Made by a program: the position numbers and the translations under genes. Under the pieces are notes generated by a model. The model was not told where the DNA came from and searched no databases. It saw nothing but the letters and a program-made list of their open reading frames with translations. Below, one piece after another: positions 22,437 to 36,229 of a stretch of 64,000 nucleotides of DNA. Source of the DNA: Karalla daura (taxonomy: Eukaryota; Chordata; Actinopteri; Chaetodontiformes; Leiognathidae); NCBI GenBank assembly GCA_029224185.1, contig CM055192.1, positions 22,532,739-22,596,738 on the forward strand, written 5' to 3'. Position 1 is the first letter of the stretch. Every line of letters starts with the position of its first letter.

Positions 22437-25379
22437 GAAAGAAATATAAGAAGTGTATTTCCCAAAATGTCACATTATTCCTTCAAAGTGAGGTGACAGA
22501 GATGTAGTGCTGCGCAGTGACACCGAGCTGAGAATAAGGGGAAAACGGAGGCTGGGATAAATACAAGAAAGAAAGGAGAAAACTCATATAGAGCATATGG
22601 GAGAACTGTTGAGATGATGAAAGAGAATCAGAAAAAAGTGAGATAGAGTGATGCAGACAAGAATAGGAAAGTGGCAAATGGTGCAGATAAAGAAGACAGA
22701 GGCAGGCTGGGTGATTGTTGTTGTCAGCAGCTCTCTGACTTCTGCTTGGTGACCACAGGCCTCCTCTGCACTTCATTTATTGTCAGTCTTTATTTGATTT
22801 CTTTGCACCGCTGTCAGCCCCCCCCCCCTCCGTTCACCACCCAGACACCCTGCCACTTTTGTTTTTCCATTGCAGCAACAAAATGGCCTAGTTCTTTCCT
22901 CTAACCTTGACTTAAAGGGCCAGGCAATGCTTTTTTCACGCTTTTTTTATGCTTTTGTGGGGTCGTGCTCATGACTGCTTGTTCTTAATCAAACAACACT
23001 GATTAAATTGCAATCATTTTAATTTTGAAGGTTGAACAATATATCTCTGCAACTTTCAGAATGCCACAGTGTGAGCCCCAATTTCTATATAACAGAAGAG
23101 GAAGGAGTGATAGATGTTTTTTGAATGCGACACATCCTTTTCAAACATACCAATTTGTATTAGTGTGCTGCCAGTCTGTCTAAGCAGCCAGCCCACCACT
23201 GGTTTTCAGTTATGTGCAGATGTGGCTTCGCTTTGCCAGACTAAAGACATTTTTCCATTTCCAATTGACTGCTGAGCCTTTGATTCGAGGGCTGACAGCG
23301 TGTGTCAGCTACCCGTGAGCTTCGCATTTATTCAGAGGCAGGTTTGTTTATGTTGATATTCTTCGAACTGGTCTGCAATTAATGACGGTTGGTGGAAAGT
23401 TGAAACGGTGTCCCAGTGACAAACTGGCATGGGGTGACAGCGTGTATCAGTAGATACACGTTTTAAAAGCTGATCTTTGTGTCTTTAGTTAGAGCAGCAC
23501 CTAGCTGATTTTACTTGTAGTTCTCAGTCTGGGAATGTCATTCAGGTGTAATGACTTTTCTCTGGAGCTTCTGGGCTGTCAGTCTGTAAAACCCCACAGT
23601 GAAACTTGCCTTGAGGAGCCGCTAACCCAGCTCAGAGAAATTGTTTGTATGGTTTTTATTGGATGTCACATGACGCCGTAAAAGCAGCTGCAGAGAGTTT
23701 TCCACCCCGACGAATAAACTGCACAGATATCACTGGATCCGAGCTGCTCTTTTAAACAGTCAGATGTCTAAATCCTCAATATCTTGCTGAGGCGTGGCAA
23801 TCTCCAGCTTTTCTGCGAACATATCAGCGTTTGAAAATCCAAATCAAACTCCCATCTCCCGTCAATAACCTCTCCCTTCCCGTTCCCACTTCAAAGAGCA
23901 GATTTAGTCTTACAACACTACAAGGCGAGCATTCTGCCCATATCGAGCGCCCTGCAACTGCATTTAACAGGTAGCATTACTCTTTAACATGGTTTCTCAC
24001 TGTCCATTACTGCGCCATTGATTCCAGTTAGGCCCACATTGGAAATGGATAAGATGTAAGTGAGCTGAGGGTTTGAGTGGAGAGTTTCGTCTCGCCTCCG
24101 CTGGTCCTGACAGTGTAAAGCACATCGAGCCATTGGCTCCAGGCCCGCTGTGATCTCATGACGAGGTGATATAATCCTTGTTGGTCATGGTGTCTGAGCT
24201 GCCAGTTGTTTACCATTTAGTGAGCCGCCGAGCGCTGAGATGAATGTAAACGCCTGGCATCTCCTTGCTGCTATATTTGAAGAATGGTCAAATTTGTGTA
24301 GTGTGTGTATTTATATATATATTTATATTCATATATATATATAGGCAAGAAAAGCATGAGGACAAAAGTAAATATATCTCCCTCTAAATGACACACCAGT
24401 TCCTTTTTGTCCCTGTGAGGATACATCAAGAAAATATGCCCACGCTGTAAAAATAGTATTTTGGGATGTCCCAGGGCCTCAGACGTCTAAGCTGTGTAAC
24501 CCATACCAACTGCAGAGCGAGCTCAAACCCCAGCTGGCAACGTTTGCATATGCACCCTCCGCTGTCTCTGCCATCTCTCCACTCCCCTGCATCCAAAACC
24601 AAGCGCTGATATCATAAAACAGCTTTGTCGAGGTGGAAAAAGAAATTGCCTCTTAACTGAATGTTAAATGCAGCCGAACTGGAGCGAATGGTGAAATTCA
24701 CCAGCTGTTCTGCATTTACTGCGCAGGGCGATGTGCTGAGGTTGAAGTGTGTCACATGCTCTGTGACTGAACTCCCTTGAAGATCCGCCGTGACTCCTAA
24801 TTTGTCTCGTCACAAAGTGAACATCGTGTATTGCAGAACTAAGTAATGCAAATGCCAGGAATAAACATCTTTTTGCTACGATTTATTAATTCGATGTAAT
24901 CTGCAGTCCTCTTTACTACTGCGATATGACACACTTGTGATTAGCGATTACACATATTCACTTCATGAAGCTTTCATTGACTAGTTTCACCGGGGCCTCG
25001 CTGTAGTAAACAGTTAGCATTACGTAATTCATTCCCATGAAGAATCCCTTGGAATGAGCACCATCATGGGAAGTAATGTGTCTCGTATTTGGCAGCAGCA
25101 GCAGCAGTTTGTTTGATATAACCAGAGGATGATGCATCCCGCTTAGCATGATGATGACAGCTGCTGTGCCTTGAAAGGTAAAAGAGTGCCACCTACAGAA
25201 GGCCAAACTTCACCAGCAGAGCATCCTAACAAAGAAATAATAGATTATCCACTGATGTAACAGAAAGACAGAGGACAGGCTGGGCAGAGGGAGGATCCAT
25301 GGAAAAACACAGACTCCTTATTCATTTAGGCAGATAGACTACATCGGGTCGGGACACAAAGGGCTCCAGGCTATAGTCG

Positions 25380-26312
25380 ACTGAGGAAGATTCTTTTCAG
25401 GTGGACCCAAGTGCAAAACCCCGAATCTGCTAATACGATTTGTGTAAAGAGCCAGCACGTTATCGGGAGTTTTCTATTCAAAACACAGATTGATGTCCAC
25501 AGATGTGACCTGATGGCACAACAGATTAGAGTATAAATCATCTCCTTCTGTCCTTGCTCCCTGACTGTTTTGTCACTCTCATCTTTTATGAGAGCTTCCA
25601 GTTTCCCTGTGTTTGCGTACTCTGAAAAGCCCTATATAAGTATATTATGTGGTGGTTGATGCAGACTCAGACTGATAGGAAGCACTCAGCAGAATTTAAG
25701 GGATCAAGTTGAGATGGTTTTTGCATCTTTTTCCTCAGACTTTTGCTGGCAGTTGTTTAGACCACGGAGCCAGGACACACTGCAAGGATTATCTGTCCCT
25801 TATGGTCTGGGAGCACTTCAGGATCCATGTGTCCAAGAGGATTCTTTACAGGTGGACTCGAGTGAAAAACCTTACTTCTGCTATTAAGTTTTATCAAGCA
25901 TCACAATATTCAGGGTTTTCCTTTTTTTAATTCAGGACACAAAGTTTTGGTGCCAGATTGATGCCGACAGATGCGACCTGATGGGACGGCAGATTTGAGT
26001 ATAAATCAACTGCCAACTATCCATCATTTTGTCCTTGTCTCCAGACTGCTTTGTTTCTTTAGTCTTTTATGTAAGAGTCCAGCACGTCCTCCTTAGCCGC
26101 TCCCTACGCTCCTCTCTCGGGCAGCTGTTTAGACCGCAGGGTGAATCCAGAACACGCTGAAGGGATTATGTGTCCCTCCTGGCCTGGGAGCACCTAAGGA
26201 TCCACGAGGAAGAAATGAAGGAGAAGGAGCTTTGGGATGACCTTGCGTAGCCCGCTGCCACCACCCTCTGGACTTGTATACGCAGCCTTGAAGATGGATG
26301 AATAGAAGCAGC
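25380..26312 (+). repeat. Tandemly duplicated module containing a teleost repeat end
   Basis: Two related units follow each other. Segment A occurs at 25380-25605 and 25836-26085. Shared words are ATTCTTT(T/A)CAGGTGGAC, CAGATTGATG(T/C)C, ACAGATG(T/C)GACCTGATGG and GAGTATAAATCA, then a TGTCCTTG / CTTTTATG tail. Segment B occurs at about 25735-25832 and 26108-26205, sharing GTTTAGACC, GGATTAT(C/G)TGTCCCT, TGGGAGCACCT/TTCA and GGATCCA. Only the second B copy carries the continuation GGAAGAAATGAAGGAG..., CCGCTGCCACC and GATGGATGAATAG, which is the known 3' end of an abundant teleost element ('GCCTGGGAACGCCT' type). The two copies differ at many sites, so the duplication is old. Confidence 0.6.
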
Positions 26313-29300
26313 TCCAATGATATTCAACAGTACCCTGTAAAATGCTCTCTCATCGTATTAGAAATCCCTTTGAGGTTTGATCAAATCTTTCTTGATCGTA
26401 TTTCATCCTGGCTCTAGCACCTGTAGGAATACACAAACAACAACCACCTGTATTATTTTTGACAGAGCGCAGCTCGTGAACAGATGAAAAGCCACCTGTC
26501 CTGATGCTGTAACCAAGGGTTTCTGACTTCAGTGCACTTGAGCCGGCCAAATTGCTCTGATATGGTGGCGAGGGCCGAGCTCTAATGCTCCAGGAGAAGC
26601 CCTGCAGCTATGGTCGCCCGATCGCACAGCAGCAAAATACTTTAATCAGAAACAGCACGCACACTTGGAAAATCTCACACAAGCAGACACAAAATTTAGC
26701 TTTTGGCTAGCTGCTTTTCCTCATCTGATTCCCACACACACACAGACATACACGCTCTCAGCACACACCTGTCCTCCTCCCTGAGGCTGAGCACCATCCC
26801 TCTCCTCTCCTGTCAATGGGAACAAATGAGCCGGGGCATGTTTCTTAGTGTGTGTCTGTGTGTGTGCAGGGCAAACTTCCTGTCTGTCCAGCCTTCCTCT
26901 TCTTTGCCCCCCCCCCTCAAAAAAAGCACACTCACAATCACAGACGCACACACACACACACACACCTGTTCTGCACTGTTACCCTCTGACAGATCACTGA
27001 CATGCTGTCTCTAGGCCATCTTGCTTTGTGTGTGTGTGTGTGTGAGGCTCTGTGTGTGCGGGTTGATGTGTGCGCGCTTGTGTGGTTACAGACAACCCCC
27101 CTACTGTGTCTGTCTGGCAATTGCCATTTCTCAAGGAGCTGAAGGAAGGGAGGGTGTGTGGGGTTAGGATGGAGGGAGTGCAGGGGCCTTGATCTGAGTG
27201 TGTTTGTTGTCAGAGGGTTTATTAATAAAGATGACCTCAGCCGGTGCTGCTCAGAGGGTGTGTGTGTCTGTGTGTGTGTGCGTGGGTGTATGTGTGTGTT
27301 TTTGTCCTTCCCTTTTTTTCCTCCCTGTCTTTGTGACTCCTTTATTTAGTGAAATTATTAATATTTTGAGAATTCGAGGCTCCATTCTTCTGTATTCATA
27401 CATGAATTTCATAGCAGTCTCCTGTCTTTTCTCCTTCACCCTTTGTTATTTTGTTATTGTGCGGCAACAGTTTGAGGTAGTTGCGGATCTGAGGGTTTGT
27501 GTGGACTCCTAATGTGTGCATGCAGACTCATCTGTGCATGTGTGGGTGGTGGGGTAGAAGGGGATAATCCTTCTTGATATAACTCCTTTGTGTCTCAGCA
27601 TCCGTAGATGTGATTATGTGCTTCATTATGTTGGGCTAAACAGGTTGAGTCCATTGCATGTGTGCATTTGTGTGTGTGTGTGTGTGTGTGTGTGCAGACG
27701 TCACTCACCTGCTGTGTCCGTTAGGAAGACAACAGATGTCCTCGCAAGAAAAGAAAGATGAGTAATTTCCTCCGGAGCGCAGGGCATTTCTGTCTGTCGT
27801 CACTCCGTCTCGCTGCCACGAACGTGACTGGGGTTAATAGTTAAAAGGTCACATGACGCAAATTGCTTAAAGTCTTTGCACAATACAGAGAGTTACAGTG
27901 GCAATTTTGTTTTTTTGATGGAAAGTTTTCACATAGTGGTACAAAGATGTGTCACTTTGAGTTACTCAGTGTTCCCTTAAGACATCAAAACACCCAGGAT
28001 CACTGCCAGGAACTCTCCGCAGGTAGCTGAGTTAGGCTTCTGTGTATTTGCTTGTTTAATCATCATATCAAGCTGCATAAGCTTGTTGACAGTGACATCC
28101 CATAGTGATGTTCCTGTGTTAATCTGACTGATTTAAACAGCTTTTCTGGCATAAACCAACTCTAATTCACACTTTTGTCCTTGAAAACTGACGTAAACCT
28201 GAACAAAATAAAACCAAAGCAACATGTGTGACCAGATAATATATTACCTTGGGAAAATGAGAACATGGTTGTCTATAATTTGGGTTAACTGACCCTTTAA
28301 AAACAGACTAAGGCTGCAGAAAAAAAAAACAAAAAAAACCTCAGTGGAGCTTGATAGACTGGCTGCGGGGTCACATTAGGTTGTTCCAGACATGGTCAGC
28401 AGCGAGAGGTGATCTCATTTGTTTAGCTGTCGAGCTCCCCTCTGTATCCGTTCCCCAGGGCTGGAGCCAGAGCCTGGTTGGGGAAGCCAGCCAAGCAATG
28501 GGCCCCTGGGGGTCCGGTAGTTACCATGGTGGGGGGAGGCCAGCCCTCACTTTGCCCTCTGTCTGCCTCGCCATGATGAGCACAGAGGCCGCCAGGGACA
28601 GGGTCTCCCTGCAGCCCGGGGAGAGCCACCTAATGAGATAATGCATGGAGCTCATGCTGTTACTGTCACCTCCACACACACATATACACACTCACTCACA
28701 CACAGACCAGCACACACATGCTGGAGCAAAATGCACACATGCACAAATTAAGCCTCGCAAACACATCACCCAGTGGAGAATGTGCATGTGGTGCGCATGT
28801 GTGAACACACACACACACACACGCACTCACATAAAGGGGCAGATACACAAATTGATCCCCACTCACATATATAACTCTTTAACCTTCCTCTCTGTCAATA
28901 ATCCTCCACCCATGTAGGGTTCCCTCGCCATTTGCTATTTCAGCTGCTGCTCTGACCCTCAGTCAGTTACATTTTGTCGGACGGACGGCAGCGGCAGCAG
29001 CGAGGGGAAAGCTAATGAAACAGAATATCCCTGCCTCCGCTTATTCACCGGGAGAAGAAGACGAAATCACATCGCTTCGACCTTGAATGAGCCCATGAAA
29101 TGGCAGGTATGCAGAGGAACCGTATATTTATTCAGTTTGCTTATTTACTGGCAGGCACCATTGTTCCTCGGGGCCCACGCACAGACCTGAGATGCCTCCC
29201 ACTCCCCTGTGATGGTTTGGGTTCTCCCTGAGGGAGATGCTGACTCACACCGTACCGGTTTCTCTTCTTCTGAGAGTTCAGTCGCATACGTCAGGACTGT

Positions 29301-30981
29301 GATATAACAAAAAAAAAAGGGCTCTCAGAAATATTTAATGGCCTCGTCTTTTTCATTGACGCCCATGCATGCATCACGATAAAGACGCGTTTGTTCAACA
29401 CAAGGTCGACAAACTTCAGACTGCATAGAGTGCAAAGAAGTCAAGAGACGGCGTCTGTGTTTGAGGTGAAACGATGGTGCAGACATGTCATCAAATGGTA
29501 ATGGAGGCTAAAAGTAAGGGCTCAAAAACAGATGAGTGTTTTTGGTTTATTCACCATTGAGTGCCCTGAATGCCACATTTTTCAGCTCATGTATTGAGCT
29601 ATCTGGTTTTCATCAGGGCTTAGCAGAATTTATATAAAGCTAATCAGTCAAAGAACTTTGCAAGATGAATATTAAAGACAGAAAGCATCAACCAAAATCA
29701 ATACAACCACATTTTTTAGCCATCAATGGAGAAAGGTTGACTCCATTTTCCTGGACAAAATAATAAAACAAAAGTGGAATTAGCATTTCAGATGCTATTC
29801 ACCATGTTTTAAACTCACAGCCTTGACATATTGCTTTTGTAATAATGTCTCAAGTAGCCGTGGTGTGACTCACTTTTTTAAATAAAAACACTTTGCTTAT
29901 TAAAACTGAACAATTTGGTCCATTTTTAAGTCAAAAACATTGTGTCAAGTGAAACTGCAGACCTTTTCAGACAAGGGTGTTGCCATAATGTGTCTGGAGC
30001 ATATTGACTTTGAAATCACCAGTTTACTCTAAGACAAAAAAAAGAGAGAGCAGTAGCATCTTTATCTGACCTTTCCCAGATGGAAAAGTTGATGCGAGGC
30101 CCCTTTGTGGAGCATTGCAGGTTTTTTCATAGGGCACCTCAGCAGGGAGGGATTTGTTTGGATTACGTTTTTATGAGACAACTTTTATATATTGGGACTT
30201 GGCCTCATTGTGAAAAGGCCCGAGCCAAAGCCACTACTTTCCCATCACATCCTCTCACTTACGTAAACACGCGTCTTATACAACTGACATCCACATCCAT
30301 GGATCCGGAGATCCTCATTTTCAGTGCTCTTCTCATGCGTACAAATGCCTTAAAATCTAAAAAATAAACCCCATTCACTTGTCTGAACTTTCCCCCTCCC
30401 CGGGGGAAAGATCATCCCTTTTAACTTCCAAAAACAGATAAACCCTTGCGGAGATAAAGCGCCTGTGCTTATGTTGTGGATATATTGACAAATGCGAGCA
30501 TTTTTCGACTCGCCTCTCCTCCTCGGTTTAGTTCACACACCAGGTGCTGCTCAGTATTTCGTGGCTCCCGTGTGTTCCGACACAGCGAGAATAACAATCA
30601 CAGCTCGCCGGCTTCAAACCAATATCTGTTGCCAAAAGCGCCCAACGCCGACTCCGCGCCTCACACAGGAAATGAGTGGATGATAGTGGAAAGGTCCCAC
30701 TTCACAGAAAAAAAAAATCACAATCACTTTGTCTGTTGACACCAACAAATGCAGGGGGAGTTTTTTTTCCTCTCTTTTTGTCACTCGCTCGCAGACAATA
30801 GACTTCAAGCCCGCTCGTCCACTCTGCCAAAAACTTGGTTGATGCGTTCAGACCGACCGCGGTGCCAGAGGCTTTGATAGCATCTGTGCCGTGGGCAGCA
30901 CTAACAAAGTTCAGAGCTGGCAAAGCAGGTATTTTCCTCTAGTACCAGTAATGTTATCACTCCTAACAATGGGCGCTGCCA

Positions 30982-31016
30982 TCCTCCTCCTCCTCCTCCT
31001 CCTCCTCCTCCTCCTC
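30982..31016. repeat. (TCC)n triplet microsatellite
   Basis: This is a pure TCC/GGA triplet run of 35 bases followed by TCTTCCTTCTCTTTC, making a long pyrimidine tract. On the minus strand it reads as poly-Gly/Glu-like codons, which explains open frames there. Confidence 0.97.
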
Positions 31017-32501
31017 TTCCTTCTCTTTCAGTGTTGGACAAAGCAGATGCTTTGAAGGCCAAAAGTCTCATCGTTTTAGTCATGTTTTGCTTTTTGTGGC
31101 GCTCCTAGTGAGAGGAACTTAGCATACTTTTAAGATACCCATAAAAAAATTTATAGCACCTATTTTCTAACAAGGTGCTTTTTATTAAGGCTATATAACG
31201 TTGTAAATAATGGCTTCATTCATACTGGTTGACAGGTCAGTGTTAATAGAGAGCTTCAATCAGTTGCAGAAAGTATTGTGCTTATACAGCATTGTCCCAC
31301 TCACAATTATAAAGCCCAAAGTCAGTTTGGCAGAGCCAGAGATACTGTCTTTTTTATCCCATGCCCAAACAAGTGAACTGCTGACTGTGTGGTCGGCGAT
31401 AAGGTGGCGTGATGAGTGGAGGTGTGGGCGGCAGAGGTCGGGTGGGATCGTTTATATAAAAACTCCACACCCTCAGATTCCCTTCGTTTTAACACTTACA
31501 GTCTTCAGCACCGACTCGAGTTACAGCGGTTCAGGAAATATGTCAGACTTCTCACATCTTTGTAGACACCTGTAGACAGTCTTTGATGTGTAAGAGGTTT
31601 GTGGAGATTCTCAATCATCGTTCTGCGAAGGGCTCTGGAGTCAACTCGATGGAAACAACTTTTAAAAACATCAACAAACAAGTTCAGTCGCTATAGCTCT
31701 GAAACCTGGATCTCAATAAACAGTGGCCAGAGATCAGCCAGGAGGAGACTTATGAAAGCTCCCTTTAACTGGTTATTTTATTTCATATGTCTGTTTTAAA
31801 ACCATCAAACCATGTTATTAAGAAAAGAGTTGTAGGGTCGGAAGAGGAGCGCAACATGAGTGGACCCACCACCCACTCAGTCGAAGAGACTTCTCTCCAA
31901 AGTTGCTCCTATTGATGGTTTTTCCCCGTAATGAAATAAATATGCGGACTGACATCTCTGTTCAAATTTTAATATTGATCTTGAAGCTTCTCCAACCCTG
32001 CAGCAGCAGTAGGAACACGGAGCGGACCCAACATTTCACCCACGGGGCAAAGCATAAAGAAGACGAATGCTGACCAGTCCACTGCGTATCAATCATTTCT
32101 ATAGTGTTCTGAATAATCGATCCTTCAGTTGAATGTGGATTGACGACTCTCATGGGGGATCTCAGTGGGGATTGACTTTGTCGTGCCTCTGCGCTGATAA
32201 TGGCCCCGGCAAATGGTGGCCGGCACTAATTTTAGCTTGTAAATCACAACCCGCGAGTAATGGGCTGCACTTAGGGGGGTCAGAGTTGACCAGCAAATCA
32301 CTCTGGGCGACAAAGACTGTAAAGCCGAGCTTGGTGGCACAACCTTCAGTTTTTCCCTCAAACTCTTTTTGTAAAGGGTTATGGAATGGGTGGCGGAGGT
32401 GTGGGTGGGGTGATAAGTGGCTGGAGGTTGGCATTCATTGCTCAGACTGAGCTCTGACCTTGGCCAGATGTCCACCAAGACAGAGCGTGTGCACGTATAT
32501 T

Positions 32502-32503
<2 letters not shown>

Positions 32504-32552
<49 letters not shown>
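32504..32552. repeat. (TG)24 microsatellite
   Basis: This is an uninterrupted run of 49 bases. A CA run of opposite sense follows at 32676-32706, so the pair could form a weak inverted structure. Confidence 0.97.
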
Positions 32553-32553
<1 letters not shown>

Positions 32554-32671
32554 GTCAGCCAGGTTTTTGGAGAGTGCTCGGCTCTAATGGGGACTGGCAG
32601 GCATTTTGTTGGGCTTTATTGCCACATGCCTCTTCCAATCCTGCCGCTGATTAGAGCCATCGTTACTGGCG

Positions 32672-32709
<38 letters not shown>

Positions 32710-33881
32710 TATACATGTGCATGCCCGCTCTTACGAGGCACACTCCTTGGCACAGGCTCAAAGCCGGGGCCTTTGCATGTGATTAGCATCCCATTGCGTT
32801 GTGTTGTGCACCGATCAAACGGAGCGCAAAGTTGTGCTCTTGTCGAGGCGCATCGGAGGAAGTGACGGTGGCGTCGTCACTCCACTTTTATTCCGCGCGT
32901 CAGGGTGCTGTCAGCTTAGACAATGTCAAATTTGGTGCAAAGTAATTAGAGGCCCGGGCTGTCACAATAGGGCCTTGATGGGGGAGGCTCATATGGCGGC
33001 AGCGCACGGGTAAACATATCAACACACATTCAGGCGAGGATAGTCATTTTGAGGCGCCCGCACACGTGGGTATGTGTCACATCCACACACACACACATAC
33101 ACATACACACACACACATACACAGGAACACACGCATGTACATTCACAATAGGCATGCAGGCGATTATCTCAGAAAGTGCAGGTTTAAAGTGTTAGTCAGC
33201 GCTGATTCACAAGCGGCTGGCCGGCTTCCATACAGCCACTCACTGTGCTGCCTGTCAAACACACAGGCAGCCAGCAGCTGGAGGTGTGTGTTCTTATATG
33301 TGTGTATGTGTATGTGTGTGTGTGTGTGTGCCTCAGCATGTGCAGGTGTTCTTGAAATCCTGCTTTTTTAACCAGAGCTCTCTGCTCTGCCCCTCTCTGG
33401 CCTCCTGTGTGTGTCTGTGTCACTGAAGTGTGCATGTGTAAGTGTGTGTGCACACGGTTGTGTGTTTGTTTGTGGACTTTCATGCATATTTATGTGTGTA
33501 TGGTTGTGTATTTCTGTGTGTTTGTGTGGGGCCTTGAGGGCTTTTGGCTGCAGTGTTCTCCTGGATGAAGCCAGTGGAAAGCTGAGGTCTGGATGACTTA
33601 CTTATTTAGGAAAAATACACCAGAGATGGCCAGCAGGCTGCTGTGCTGTCACATGGCCATGGTGCATATGTGTGCGAATGTGTGTGTATATGTGTGTGTG
33701 ACTTCATCCAGCCCTATAGGTTGGCCTCAGTAGCAGCGGTATATTTCATTCCGCAGAGTTTTCCTTCCTAACAGACTTTAAAGTTATTCCACTGCTGTTA
33801 AAACTTCAGCAGACGCACCGCCAGTTCAGTCCCAGGTGGAGACTCTCACCGAAGGGTTAAACGCTCTACCAGAGGCACTTA

Positions 33882-33929
33882 ACACACACACACACACATA
33901 CACACACACACACACACATACACACACAC
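33882..33929. repeat. (CA)n microsatellite with TA interruptions
   Basis: CA units are broken by two CATA interruptions. It lies in the 33-34 kb stretch, which also has CA/TA at 33085-33125 and GT at 33296-33330. Confidence 0.95.
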
Positions 33930-34899
33930 TCTCCCTCTGCCTCATATGGTGAGTTACTCATGGCTGTGAGGTTCCTCATTAAGTCTAAATTCACTTTCCA
34001 GCACATTTAATTAAACTAACTCCATTTCGGGAGAACTGCCGTCAAACAAGTTTTACGTAACTTGCTTTTTCTCTCGCAGACCATCAGAAGAGGATTTATC
34101 GTCTGTTTGCGTGTTTGCCTTTAGAAAAGCAAGTCAATAGCAGGTTTCATATTGTCCCCGCCTTGGTGAAACTCATGGCGGCTTTTTTTTTTTTTTTCTA
34201 AGGTTTTAGAAAATGTCTCTGCTCCTTCAGATAAATAAGCCATTTCTAAACCTGCTGGGTTGCTTGAATAATGCATTGTTACAGAGATTAAAACTGGGCT
34301 AGTTTCCTTTGCTCATGAAAAATGAATGTTTTGGAGCTCCGAGGTTTTCGCAGGACACTTTTCTAACACATACAGAATGTGCATTAAATGAGATCATGCC
34401 AAGTTTTTCAATAATTTCTGAAATCCGTGAGGGTTAATTCAAGGTTCGGCACGCGATTTGTGAGTGAGTGTGTGTGCACGGTGTGTAGGCTCAATCAATA
34501 AAGTCTGATGAACATCACAGCTTTTTTCCAGTCAATAGAGTGCAGTGTGCAGTCTGCACAGAGTGTAACTGAGTTTCCAGTGTCTGCTTTATTGACAGCG
34601 CTGAATGAACTATGATGGTGTCAGAGGTTTTGCTGTTGCCTTTGTGAAACACTACACGGCCCATACGTTACTGACAGCCTGCGCTTCGCCCCTCAGCGTT
34701 CCCATTGTGATCAGTGAGCCATTGATGCTGACATGAATCTTAGCCTGCACACACTCACACATGAAACGCACATTGGCGGGGTGAGACTTCACAGTTCGTT
34801 ATGTGATCTGCAGTGTGAACCCTGGGATCCTGTGATTGTGAGCCTCGAGGGTTCACGTGTCTGTGTGTGAATGTGTGTGTGTGTGTGTGTGTGTGTGAC

Positions 34900-34990
34900 C
34901 AGTCTTGGGAGGGCTACTTGACAAATGTATCCCACTACAGGTTACCAATGCCCTGAAATTTAGTTTGTAACATATTCAGTTGCAGCATTC
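34900..34990 (-). repeat. Decayed teleost repeat (CCAGT.TTGGGA.GG.TACTT type)
   Basis: The text ACCAGTCTTGGGAGGGCTAC, then TTGACAAATGTATCCCACTA and CAGGTTACC, follows word for word the common teleost repeat ('CCAGTGTTGGGAAGGTTACTT' type), with later TGCCCTGAAATTTAGTTTGT and AACATATTCAGTTGCA. It is a fragment of about 90 bases. A related copy lies at 4540-4760. Confidence 0.6.
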
Positions 34991-35067
34991 CCACTTACAA
35001 CACTCACTTCCACCCACAGTCAAAAAAACAGACATCTCGAGGTCATGTCTAGGTCTAGTTGTCCCGA

Positions 35068-35170
35068 GATGTGAGTGTGAGAGTGAATGGTGTGTGTGTC
35101 CTGGGATGGACTGGTAATCAGTTCAGAGCGTGTTCCCTGCCTTTGACCTATGTGTACTGGAGACAGGCAC
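35068..35170 (-). repeat. Fragment of CATCCATTATC-type repeat, reverse orientation
   Basis: TGTGAGTGTGAGAGTGAATG, then TGTCCTGGGATGGACTGGTA, CAGAGCGTGTTCCCTGCC and TTTGACC match the reverse-strand middle of the abundant repeat ('GTGTCCTGTGATGGACTGGCGACC...GTGTACCCTGCCT'). It is truncated at both ends. Confidence 0.65.
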
Positions 35171-35917
35171 CTGACAAAAGTCAGTTTAAAAAAAAAAGTC
35201 AGTAGCTATCAATTAGTTACCATTATCATTTATTATACTATATCTCACTTCCTAACCTGGACTGCAACGGTAAACTTTTACTGGAGTCGAAAGAGTCAAG
35301 ACAACAGTTTTAATGTAATCCACTGGTTTCAATAATTTAACTGTATTCTCATCACCGTCTTGTTAAAACTATAACTGTATCCAATTGTGTTGCTCATCCA
35401 CACTGTGTGTGTGTGTGTTGATTTGCTCGGCAGCATGAGCAGCTGTCTCATCTGTACATCAGTAGTAGTAGAGTGAGAACAGCGATATTCCTCCTCTGTG
35501 CAATCTGCTCCAGAAATTAGGATTTTCTGACAGTTTGAAAAACATGCGATTTGGACAAACTATGTGAACATATTGTTCTGTTCTCTTCCGGAGCTTGTTA
35601 GCTCAGAGTTTGTTTTTCCACTTAGTTTCGGTCTCTCTGAAAGCAGTAACATGATGTAAGATAATGCTATAACTTGTTTTTGGTATGGGGAGGGGGGGCG
35701 TGAGTATACAGAAGATAAAAAGAGACTTTTAGAACACGTGACTCAACATCTGGATGCTGCGGCCTCTCGTTCAGCGTGCCTCTAATCCGCTTGTCGAATG
35801 AAGCGTGTGTTTTTGGCGTTTCCCGTCGACGGTCTACGGACTGGAAATAGCAGTTGCTATTAAAAGGTGAAACCTATTGTGCTCCAACAAAGTTAAAGGA
35901 CAAATAATTCATGAAAC

Positions 35918-36194
35918 ATGCCTCGGTACGACTACCGCTCCCTTGAATATTGCTCAGTCCTCGCTGGCTGGTTTGTCAGTCGTCGCTATAACAGTTCGCT
36001 AACTGTGTGTGACCAGTTCCTACGAGTCTTGAATTATATATATTTTGCGACTGCAGATGAGTTTCACCGCACCGCAGTCTGCTGTGACGAAGGCTTTGAT
36101 GTTTCCGAGTGTGCATGTTTATCTGCCCGTGTACATATAAATTGCTCAGTTGTGTGTTTGTGTGTGCGCGTAGCAGACTTATGTCGTCCCAGTC

Positions 36195-36229
<35 letters not shown>

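Noticed and set aside
28980..29106. Possible alternative first exon ending in GGCAG/GTATGC
   Set aside because: The donor-like site and GGCAGCGGCAGCAGCG leader-like sequence are suggestive, but a single donor match in 30 kb is expected by chance and nothing else supports it.
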